Assembly (NCBI GenBank): GCA_964364925.1
Contig: CAYIOB010000046.1
Location: 1 to 6,358, forward strand
Source of the DNA: JAMCZC01 sp964364925
GTDB taxonomy: Bacteria > Patescibacteriota > Microgenomatia > Levybacterales > UBA12049
DNA length: 6,358 bases
Direction: 5' to 3'
A model generated the notes under the pieces. The model saw nothing but the letters and a program-made list of their open reading frames with translations. It was not told the DNA's origin and did no database searches. This document shows positions 1-6,189 of this stretch, piece after piece. Position 1 is the first letter of the stretch, and each line of letters opens with the position of its first letter. A program made the position numbers and the translations under genes.

Positions 1-15
1 TTCTAAGCAAAAGAA

Positions 16-24
16 TGGTATAAT
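16..24 (+). promoter_or_regulatory. Extended -10 promoter of the glycosyltransferase operon
   Basis: TGGTATAAT matches the extended -10 consensus TGnTATAAT exactly, with the hexamer at 19-24. Transcription would start near 30-32, giving a leader of about 15 bases before the ATG at 46. A -35 box would lie at or before the window edge and cannot be judged. The 14-base string TGGTATAATTTCAA recurs at 6168-6181 before the flippase gene, which supports a shared promoter type. Confidence 0.7.
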
Positions 25-45
25 TTCAACCAACAGACGGAAGGT

Positions 46-2640
46 ATGAAGTTATCTCTTATTACAACCGTACTTAACGAGCAAGAGACAATTATAAAAT
101 TTCTCGAATCGGTATTTGCGCAAACTAAATTACCGGATGAAATAATTATTGTTGATGGCGGCTCTACCGATAACACGCTCTCGGAAATATCAAAATTTAA
201 GTTTCCTCAAAGGGAAAATAACCCCAATATAAAGATATTGTTTAAAAAAGGAAACAGATCGATAGGAAGAAACGAGGCAGTAAAAAATGCAAAAGGAGAA
301 ATAATTCTTGTTTCGGATGCCGGCTGTGTTTTAGATAAGGATTGGGTCAAGAAAATTATAAAACCATTCAAGAATAAGAAGGTTGACGTTGTCGCAGGAT
401 ACTATAAAGGAAAAGCCGAAAGTTTGTTTCAAAGAGCGCTTATTCCGTACGTTTTAGTGATGCCCGATAAAGTGGATAAAAATAATTTTCTGCCTGCCAC
501 GAGGTCAATGGCATTTAAAAAATCTGTTTGGGAAAAGGCCGGAGGATTTGACGAAAAGCTTTCTCATAATGAAGATTATGCGTTTGCGAATAAACTAAAA
601 GAAATTAATGCAAAAATTGTCTTTGAAAAAGATGCCATTGTTAATTGGATTCCAAGAGAAAATTTAAAGAAGGCATTTGTAATGTTTTTCAGGTTTGCCT
701 TAGGCGACGCTCAGGCAAATATTTTCAGAGATAAGGTTATTTTTATTTTTTTAAGATATATATTCGCGCTTTATTTAATTTTACTTTCATTTATTGAGCA
801 CTCAATTTATTTGTACGGATTTATATTTTTTTGTTTCTTGTTATATATTGCTTGGTCGATTTGGAAAAACTACAGATACGCTGCTAATCCTAAGGCTATC
901 TTTTACCTGCCGCTGCTTCAGTTTACTTCAGATTTTGCAGTTATAATTGGAACCATCTTAGGTTTTGTCCGGAGTTTATCCCTAAGGTCACTTTTTCAGG
1001 TTATTTTAAATAACAAAGGTGTTACTGTTGTTATTGTCCTCTATGTTTTAGCTATGCTGTCGGTTATTTCTTATGGTATTCCAAACATTAACCATCCGTT
1101 TAATTACTTTATGGACGAGTGGCATCAGTCACAGTCGGTACGCAATTTATTTAAATACGGAACTCCAAATATTGCAGGCTCCGCAAACGGATCAATTTTT
1201 CATTTTTTTCTGACAGGTATTTATTTAATTCCCTTTTACATTTTAGGAATTATTGATCCTTTTGCTATCAAATCTTCTGTAACAGACCTTCAGATTCAGA
1301 GCTCGCTGTTTGTAGTATTAAAATTAAACACCCTATTTTTTGGAATTTTATCGATAATACTCTTTACTTACATTGCAAAAAAATATTTCAAACTCAACGC
1401 ATTCATCGCGTCGTTTCTGTTTACCATAAATCCAATTTGGCTTATGCTAAGCAACTATTATAAATACGATATCGCTTTAATGTTTTGGATATTACTGTCT
1501 TTTTTGTTTTTCTTAAAATATGCAGAGAAACCAAATTTTATTAATTTTTTATTTGGCGGAATTTTCTCAGCTCTTGCGATGTCCGTTAAACTATTATCGC
1601 CTTTGCCTCTTCTTATGGTTTACATGTTAACGTTTTTTATATTTACGCCAAATTATTTAAGGAAGTTAAAACATTTAACAATAGGTATTTCTGCTTATAT
1701 TTTAGTTTATTTATTTTTTGGTAATCCGGATATCCTGTTGGGTAAAGGCAACGTATTGGAATATATTTATTCTAACGTAATACAGGCTCCCATGAGAGCA
1801 GCTAATTTTATTTTTGGGATGAACTATTGGGAGTATTACTTAACTAGATTATATCCTGCAATTTTTGGACACACGCTTTACATTTTCTTCCTACTTTCGC
1901 TCTGTTATGGAATGTTAGTTCTAATAAATGGAGGAATATTTAAGAAAACAAAAGAAACTGTTTATGAGTACAAATATCAAATATTATTATTTTTAGTTTT
2001 TCTTACATTCTCCTTAAGCCTATATCTAATCAAAACTGAAGCCACAAACAATCGAATTTTAGTTTTACTCCCCTTTATGGCTTTATCCATTGCGTTATTT
2101 ATTAACAGCATTTACTCAAAAATTAAAAATAATTTACTTAAATTAGCATTCACTTTAATAGTATTTTCGGCATTATCGTTTCAAACCGCTGAAACATATT
2201 CTTGGTTTCCAATAAAATGGTCTGCTGATCCCAGGCAATTATCCTCTGATTGGATAGTTAGAAACGTACCAAAGGGTACATTAATCGGCATCGAAAATAT
2301 CCCAATTTACCAATTCTTACCGGACGTTGTTGAAAAAGAATTCTATCTTACTCAATACGGCCAAAAAGTTAAAACTAATTATAAGTATCAAGTTATAAGC
2401 AGCAAAAATTTGACTTTTCCAAAAGTTATGATTATAACAAACGATGAAATAGAAACTAATTATCTAAAAAGATCGGACAAAAAAAATCTCGTAAAAAGAC
2501 TAAACAATGAAGGGTATGAAATTATTGCTAAATTTAAACCTAACTTTAAATACTATAAAATATTTAACAGCGAATTGGAATATTTTATTTCCGGATTAGT
2601 GCAAGCACCTAATACTGTTTCAGTTTATGAAAAATTATAA
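46..2640 (+). CDS. Membrane glycosyltransferase: GT2 domain fused to a GT-C (PMT/ArnT-like) module
   Basis: This 864-residue protein has two catalytic modules. Residues 1-230 are a GT-A fold of family GT2: the opening VLNEQE, the nucleotide-binding VDGGSTDNT (36-44), an acidic SDAG motif (90-93) in the DxD position, and NED (175-177) as the likely catalytic acidic motif. Hydrophobic segments follow at about 230-250, 252-270 and 286-306, as in membrane-anchored GT2 proteins. From about 325 a second module begins, with many predicted membrane helices to about 710 and a soluble C-terminal tail of about 150 residues. MDEWH (356-360) after its first helix resembles the acidic first-loop motif of GT-C enzymes, and YKYDIALMF (472-480) resembles a further conserved segment. 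Known GT-C enzymes use polyprenyl-phosphate sugars outside the membrane; donor and acceptor here are unknown. The ATG at 46 is chosen because the GT2 fold starts at once. The GGAAGG at 39-44 is too close to be a normal ribosome site, although GGA at 39-41 may help. First gene of a two-gene operon. Confidence 0.88.
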   Translation: MKLSLITTVLNEQETIIKFLESVFAQTKLPDEIIIVDGGSTDNTLSEISKFKFPQRENNPNIKILFKKGNRSIGRNEAVKNAKGEIILVSDAGCVLDKDWVKKIIKPFKNKKVDVVAGYYKGKAESLFQRALIPYVLVMPDKVDKNNFLPATRSMAFKKSVWEKAGGFDEKLSHNEDYAFANKLKEINAKIVFEKDAIVNWIPRENLKKAFVMFFRFALGDAQANIFRDKVIFIFLRYIFALYLILLSFIEHSIYLYGFIFFCFLLYIAWSIWKNYRYAANPKAIFYLPLLQFTSDFAVIIGTILGFVRSLSLRSLFQVILNNKGVTVVIVLYVLAMLSVISYGIPNINHPFNYFMDEWHQSQSVRNLFKYGTPNIAGSANGSIFHFFLTGIYLIPFYILGIIDPFAIKSSVTDLQIQSSLFVVLKLNTLFFGILSIILFTYIAKKYFKLNAFIASFLFTINPIWLMLSNYYKYDIALMFWILLSFLFFLKYAEKPNFINFLFGGIFSALAMSVKLLSPLPLLMVYMLTFFIFTPNYLRKLKHLTIGISAYILVYLFFGNPDILLGKGNVLEYIYSNVIQAPMRAANFIFGMNYWEYYLTRLYPAIFGHTLYIFFLLSLCYGMLVLINGGIFKKTKETVYEYKYQILLFLVFLTFSLSLYLIKTEATNNRILVLLPFMALSIALFINSIYSKIKNNLLKLAFTLIVFSALSFQTAETYSWFPIKWSADPRQLSSDWIVRNVPKGTLIGIENIPIYQFLPDVVEKEFYLTQYGQKVKTNYKYQVISSKNLTFPKVMIITNDEIETNYLKRSDKKNLVKRLNNEGYEIIAKFKPNFKYYKIFNSELEYFISGLVQAPNTVSVYEKL
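2627..2640 (+). other. 14-base overlap of the two glycosyltransferase genes
   Basis: The ATG at 2627-2629 lies inside the last five codons of the upstream gene, which ends with TAA at 2638-2640, in a different frame. No purine-rich ribosome site precedes it; the upstream bases read CACCTAATACTGTTTCAGTTT or similar T-rich sequence. No later start would keep the N-terminal GT2 strand. The second gene is probably translated by ribosomes finishing the first one. Confidence 0.6.
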
Positions 2641-4885
2641 AGACATTGCAGTTGTTATCCCCTCATATAACGAGGTAAAAAATCTTTCTATCCTTATTAA
2701 AGGAATAAATAAAAAACTTCCGTTATCGAAAATCGTAATAGTTGACGATTCACGTCCGGAGGAAAACGAAAAACTAAAAAAAATTGTAAAAGGAAAAAAG
2801 AATATCATTCTTATTTCGAGACTTAAAAAAATTGGGCGGGGCAGTGCGGTTTTAGACGGTTTTAGAGAAGCTTTGAAAAACAAAAACATTGAATATGTAT
2901 TTGAAATGGATTCAGACTTAGCTCATGATCCTTGGGAAATGGAGAGATTTATAAAGAAAAAAAATAGCGAAGATTTTGCTTTAATTATCGGCTCACGATA
3001 CCTTCCTGGAGGCAGAATAATAAATATTGCTGCAAGCAGAACAATTATGAGCAGGGTTATAAATAAATTTTTGTATTACTGGTTAGGAATTCATTTAAGC
3101 GATCACACAAGCGGTTTTAGACTATATAACAGAAGAGCGGTTGAGTTTCTGTTTAAGACAAAGCTAAGATCAAAAGGCTTTATAACGCTATCGGAAACAG
3201 CATATAAACTGCATCTTGCAGGATTTAAGATAGGAGAAGTGCCAATTACTTGGAATTATAGAATATATGGTAAATCAACAGTAAATGCTAAGGAATTATT
3301 CAAGTCTTTGTCGTTTGTAATTATAATGAAACTGGAATACTTCCTTAAAAGCAGATGGAAAATAATTATTTCAATAATTCTTATCTTCTTATTATCGCTG
3401 ACCTTAAGAATTGCAACATTGAATCAAATGGGGCGAACTTGGGATGAGCCGGAATACATAGAGCAGGGATATACAATGGACGAATTAATTAAAAAGGGCG
3501 ATTTTTCCAACAGTTATTTTTATACCACCTATGATCACCCCCCGCTTGTTAAATATATTTATGGTTTAACTGCTCACCTAGATAAAACAGGGACCGACAA
3601 AAGCGGAAATCCAATATTTAACTATGATTATACATATTCAAGGTTTCTGTCAGCCGTTTTTGCAAGTTTGTCGGCCGTGTTAGTTCTTCTTATTGCTTGG
3701 GAATATGTCTCTGTGTTCGTTGGAATCTTATCAGGAATTATATTTTCTGCCTTGCCCTTTTTTATCGGTTTATCTCAGTTGGTAACTACGGAGAGTATCT
3801 TAATGTTTCTGTTTACGTCTTCCGTTTATTCATTTATCAGGTTTTTAAAAAGCTTTTCCTTCAAAAAACTGGTTCTAACGGGAGTTCTAGTTGGACTTTC
3901 CTTGGAGACTAAACAATCTAATGCCCTGCTGTTTCCGATTTTCGGTCTTATATATTTATTGTGGTATTTTAATACCGGAAAACTAAAAGAAAAGTTTACT
4001 AATAAAAAATTCCTTTCATTATTTTTAATAGGAATAACTTCAGCAATTACGTTTATAGTTCTTTGGCCGATGCCGTATTTTCATTTGGATGTAATAAACG
4101 AAATTAATCAAAAGATATGGCTTGTGAAAACTGCACCGCCTATAATTTTCTGGGGAAGATTGATAGAAAGTCCGGTTATATATTTTGTGACCTTATTTTT
4201 TATAACTACGCCATTATTAATATTAATTTTTTCACTTTTTGGACTTAAGGCAGTTGATAAAAAAAGAAATTGGATTTTGTATTCTTTAATTATTTGGTTC
4301 CTTTTTCCTTTTATACAGTCATTTTACGTATGGAGAGTTCATGGAGTGAGGTACATAGTTGAAATATATGCCCCGCTTTCAATAATTGCGGCAATGGGAA
4401 TAGCTTATGTAATCGAAAAGCTAAAACTGGGCACAAAAGCAAAAATTACTTCAATCGTACTGATTACTTTATATATGTTTTCAATAATTTACCAGATGAA
4501 ACCTTACTATTTAGATTACTTTAATGAACTCGTGGGGGGCCCAAAGGGTGTGTATGACAAGAGATATTTTGAACTTGGATGGTGGGGACAGGGACTTAGA
4601 GAAGCAGGGTATTATTTAAGAGATAATGCAAAAAAGAATTCATCAATAGCGCTTTTTATTTCTCCGCCCCATGCCTTTCCGCCGATAAAAAATCAAAAGC
4701 TTATATTTATAGATCCTAATAAAGGAATTTACGATCCTAAAATAAAATACGATTACGTAGTGGTAAATTATTACCATGTTTTAAGAGAGGGTTTCGATGA
4801 TTCTCAAATAAAAAGAAATTATAAATTAATACGTCAGGTAAAGGCGGCTGGAGCCCCGATAGTTGATATCTATTCTTCTAAATAA
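2627..4885 (+). CDS. Polyprenyl-phosphate sugar synthase (DPM1-like GT2) fused to a PMT-family GT-C glycosyltransferase
   Basis: This 752-residue protein is another two-module fusion. Residues 1-240 resemble dolichol-phosphate mannose synthase (DPM1-like GT2): VVIPSYNE (9-16), IVDD (38-41), EMDSDLAHDP (93-102) with the metal-binding DSD at 95-97, GSRYLPGG (122-129), TSGFRLY (161-167) and YGKST (214-218). This family moves mannose or glucose from a nucleotide sugar to polyprenyl phosphate on the cytoplasmic face. After a basic linker (241-245), residues 246-752 form a PMT_2/GT39-like GT-C module with about ten or more membrane helices: WDEPEY (272-277) in the first outer loop, HPPLVKYIYG (304-313), TTES (387-390), HGVRY (572-576), and the family-typical C-terminal NELVGGPKG (633-641) and WWGQ (652-655). 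One protein could thus make and use its own lipid-linked sugar, though mannose is not proven. DDSRPE replaces the usual DDxSPDGT. The start overlaps the previous gene by 14 bases with no Shine-Dalgarno sequence, suggesting translational coupling. Confidence 0.88.
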   Translation: MKNYKDIAVVIPSYNEVKNLSILIKGINKKLPLSKIVIVDDSRPEENEKLKKIVKGKKNIILISRLKKIGRGSAVLDGFREALKNKNIEYVFEMDSDLAHDPWEMERFIKKKNSEDFALIIGSRYLPGGRIINIAASRTIMSRVINKFLYYWLGIHLSDHTSGFRLYNRRAVEFLFKTKLRSKGFITLSETAYKLHLAGFKIGEVPITWNYRIYGKSTVNAKELFKSLSFVIIMKLEYFLKSRWKIIISIILIFLLSLTLRIATLNQMGRTWDEPEYIEQGYTMDELIKKGDFSNSYFYTTYDHPPLVKYIYGLTAHLDKTGTDKSGNPIFNYDYTYSRFLSAVFASLSAVLVLLIAWEYVSVFVGILSGIIFSALPFFIGLSQLVTTESILMFLFTSSVYSFIRFLKSFSFKKLVLTGVLVGLSLETKQSNALLFPIFGLIYLLWYFNTGKLKEKFTNKKFLSLFLIGITSAITFIVLWPMPYFHLDVINEINQKIWLVKTAPPIIFWGRLIESPVIYFVTLFFITTPLLILIFSLFGLKAVDKKRNWILYSLIIWFLFPFIQSFYVWRVHGVRYIVEIYAPLSIIAAMGIAYVIEKLKLGTKAKITSIVLITLYMFSIIYQMKPYYLDYFNELVGGPKGVYDKRYFELGWWGQGLREAGYYLRDNAKKNSSIALFISPPHAFPPIKNQKLIFIDPNKGIYDPKIKYDYVVVNYYHVLREGFDDSQIKRNYKLIRQVKAAGAPIVDIYSSK

Positions 4886-6125
4886 CTTCAAATTTTGGGA
4901 GAGGGAAAATAAAATGTCCGCCTTTTTCAAGGTATTTGCTTTCTCTTTTTAAAAACTCTTCTTTAAAAAACCAAGGCAGAACAAGCATATAGTCGGGTTT
5001 ATCTTTTCTTGCCTGTTCCTCGGATATGATGGGTATCCCAACGGATGCAATTATTTTTCCCCATTTCTCGGGGTTTCTTTCTACAGCTTTTTTTATTAAT
5101 TTTTGGTCTAATCCAAAATATTGAAGGAGAGTATTTCCCCTGGTGGAAGCTCCGTAAAGATATATTGTTTTTCCTCTTTTGTCTTCTTTTTTTATAAATT
5201 GGAATAATTTTTTCTTATTGTTTTTAATCCTTTTGGCAAAATCAAGATAAACTTTCTTTTTGTTGAGTCCTAACCTTTTTTCAGACTTGTTAAGTTTTTC
5301 TACAGCCTTTGTTATCCTTCTTTTGCCTTTAAAAGCGATATACGTTCTAAAACTTCCTCCATTAAGGGTTCGTTCTTCTAAGTCAAAAACTTCCAGCCCA
5401 TGCCTATCAAGAAGATTATTTAGAGAAAGAAGAGAGTAATATTCCAAATGTTCGTGAACAATATTATCAAAAGCGTTTTGCTTGAGCATGCCCACCAAAT
5501 AGTTTTGTTGTATTACGCATATTCCGTCATCTTTAAGAATTTTTTTTACATCGGAAATAAACTTATTGGGCTCTTCCATATCGTAAAAGCAGGAAATTAT
5601 TGTGATTATGTCCGCTTTTTTATTTTTTAAAGCCTTATAGAATGTCTCATAAGTAAAAAAATCATTAATAACCTTGTCAGAGTATTTTTTTGCTTCTTTT
5701 GCAAATTTGGTAATAGGCTCAACACCAACTCTGTAAATATTTTTTGGATAATTTTTCAGCAGTGTTCCATCATTAGCGCCAATATCAACGGCAACAACCT
5801 GCCCGCCAGTGCCAGGCTTCGGCAGGCGGGTTTTTTCCTTCCGGTTCTTAATTAGCTTTAAAGACTCTTGGGCAATTTGTTTAAGTTCATTTTGCATCGT
5901 TAGGTTAATGCCTGATTTATAACCATATCTTTCGGTATACAGATATTTAGAGGGAGCTGAGTAATCCAATTGAGCAAGAAAACAATCTTTGCAAAGAATC
6001 ATGTTGAGAGGAAAAGACTTGGGTTTTCTGTTTGTTTTAATAAAATCAGAAAGGTACTGATTACCTAAAGATAATATACCGATTAAATTTTTGGAATTGC
6101 AAGATCTACACCGTTTTATTTTCAT
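4878..6125 (-). CDS. SAM-dependent (sugar) C-methyltransferase, zinc-binding N-domain, with in-frame repeat insert
   Basis: This 415-residue protein has the three-part layout of NDP-sugar C-methyltransferases (Methyltransf_13, a SAM core, Methyltransf_14). Residues 1-75 carry two Cys-x2-Cys pairs (C6/C9 and C45/C48), the expected zinc site, plus SLGNQYLSDF (19-28). The class I SAM-binding motif is DIGANDGTLL (114-123), with VGVEP (133-137) ending the next strand. FYDMEEP (180-186), HEHLEYYS (224-231), LNGGSFRTYIA (254-264), YGASTRGNTLLQYFG (324-338), RNPEKWG (350-356) and a C-terminal GGHFIFPLP (402-410) match a recognisable subfamily. In characterised sugar C-methyltransferases I recall Tyr before HEH; here it is Val223, so chemistry or substrate may differ. 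Residues 99-110, including RLPKPGTGGQ, come from a GC-rich palindromic insert just before the SAM motif; the frame stays open, so the gene looks functional. It is convergent with the preceding operon (8-base overlap) and divergent from the flippase gene. The ATG has no clear Shine-Dalgarno sequence. Confidence 0.87.
   Translation of the reverse strand: MKIKRCRSCNSKNLIGILSLGNQYLSDFIKTNRKPKSFPLNMILCKDCFLAQLDYSAPSKYLYTERYGYKSGINLTMQNELKQIAQESLKLIKNRKEKTRLPKPGTGGQVVAVDIGANDGTLLKNYPKNIYRVGVEPITKFAKEAKKYSDKVINDFFTYETFYKALKNKKADIITIISCFYDMEEPNKFISDVKKILKDDGICVIQQNYLVGMLKQNAFDNIVHEHLEYYSLLSLNNLLDRHGLEVFDLEERTLNGGSFRTYIAFKGKRRITKAVEKLNKSEKRLGLNKKKVYLDFAKRIKNNKKKLFQFIKKEDKRGKTIYLYGASTRGNTLLQYFGLDQKLIKKAVERNPEKWGKIIASVGIPIISEEQARKDKPDYMLVLPWFFKEEFLKRESKYLEKGGHFIFPLPKFEVI
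5798..5830. repeat. GC-rich palindromic element inserted in frame in the methyltransferase gene
   Basis: This 33-base stretch has 26 G or C bases (79%) in a gene of about one third G+C. It folds as CCCGCC (5802-5807) with GGCGGG (5825-5830), then TGCC (5810-5813) with GGCA (5821-5824), around loop AGGCTTC, with a two-base bulge. An alternative pairing is CCTGCC (5798-5803) with GGCAGG (5821-5826). Its length is a multiple of three, so it adds about 11 codons (RLPKPGTGGQ plus flanking bases) without shifting the frame. The peptide fits no conserved methyltransferase motif and falls in the loop before the first core strand. It resembles REP- or RPE-like dispersed palindromes; from memory, similar GC-rich palindromes occur in CPR genomes. 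Only one copy lies in this window, so its repeat status is inferred. Confidence 0.65.
5802..5836 (+). terminator. Possible intrinsic terminator antisense to the methyltransferase gene
   Basis: Read on the + strand, the GC-rich hairpin at 5802-5830 is followed directly by six T (5831-5836), the form of a Rho-independent terminator. No + strand gene ends nearby. It could only stop read-through from the operon ending at 4885 or other antisense transcription. On the coding strand no U-run follows the hairpin, so the gene's own mRNA should not be stopped. This may be a by-product of the repeat insertion next to Lys/Phe-rich codons. Confidence 0.3.
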
Positions 6126-6130
6126 TTCTA

Positions 6131-6168
6131 AGCTTTGGAGCAGGATAATGTATTATAAGGCCAAAGCT
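6131..6168. repeat. 8-bp inverted repeat between the divergent genes
   Basis: AGCTTTGG (6131-6138) and CCAAAGCT (6161-6168) are perfect inverted copies separated by 22 AT-rich bases. The right arm abuts the plus-strand -10 element and the left arm lies in the methyltransferase leader. The minus-strand -10 sits between the arms. This arrangement suits a regulator site or a looped structure controlling both genes, but chance or a degraded repeat is also possible. No regulator gene is visible here. Confidence 0.4.
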
Positions 6169-6181
6169 GGTATAATTTCAA
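6152..6181 (-). promoter_or_regulatory. Sigma70-type promoter of the methyltransferase gene
   Basis: On the minus strand, TTGAAA (complement of 6176-6181) and TATAAT (complement of 6152-6157) are separated by 18 bases. They match the -35 consensus at five of six positions and the -10 consensus fully. Transcription would begin near 6145, giving a leader of about 20 bases. The -35 box overlaps the plus-strand -10 element (6171-6176) by one base, so polymerase could probably not bind both promoters at once. Confidence 0.6.
6168..6176 (+). promoter_or_regulatory. Extended -10 promoter of the flippase gene
   Basis: TGGTATAAT is a perfect extended -10 element with its hexamer at 6171-6176. The expected -35 position (about 6148-6153, ATGTAT) is not consensus, which fits an extended -10 promoter. 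Transcription would start about 6182-6184, only 6-8 bases before the ATG at 6190. The same string, with five matching bases after it, precedes the glycosyltransferase operon at 16-29. Confidence 0.65.
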
Positions 6182-6189
6182 TACTAAAT

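Noticed and set aside
973..1060. Possible hidden gene boundary between the GT2 and GT-C modules of the first protein
   Set aside because: The frame is continuous with no stop. The next in-frame ATG (residue 337) falls inside a membrane helix, and no convincing internal start with a ribosome site is seen, so a true fusion is preferred.
2635..2889. Open frame of 84 codons on the - strand
   Set aside because: It lies wholly inside the DPM1-like coding region, which has clear family motifs. The reverse frame is Phe/Ser/Ile-rich as expected opposite Lys-rich codons and has no promoter or recognisable domain.
3538..3543. Run of six C bases, a possible phase-variation or slippage tract
   Set aside because: It encodes the conserved His-Pro-Pro motif of the GT-C module (residues 304-306) and is too short to be convincing for slipped-strand switching.
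3697..3912. Open frame of 71 codons on the + strand in another frame
   Set aside because: It is embedded in membrane helices of the GT-C module. Its Phe/Leu/Tyr-rich content is a by-product of T-rich codons, and no start signal is seen.
4534..4542. GGGGGGCCC, a local GC-rich spot resembling another palindromic insert
   Set aside because: It encodes the family-conserved Gly-Gly-Pro-Lys-Gly motif (residues 637-641), so codon choice at a conserved site explains it.
5448..5630. Open frame of 60 codons on the + strand
   Set aside because: It is antisense to the conserved FYDMEEP-HEHLEYYS region of the methyltransferase, and no promoter or ribosome site precedes it.
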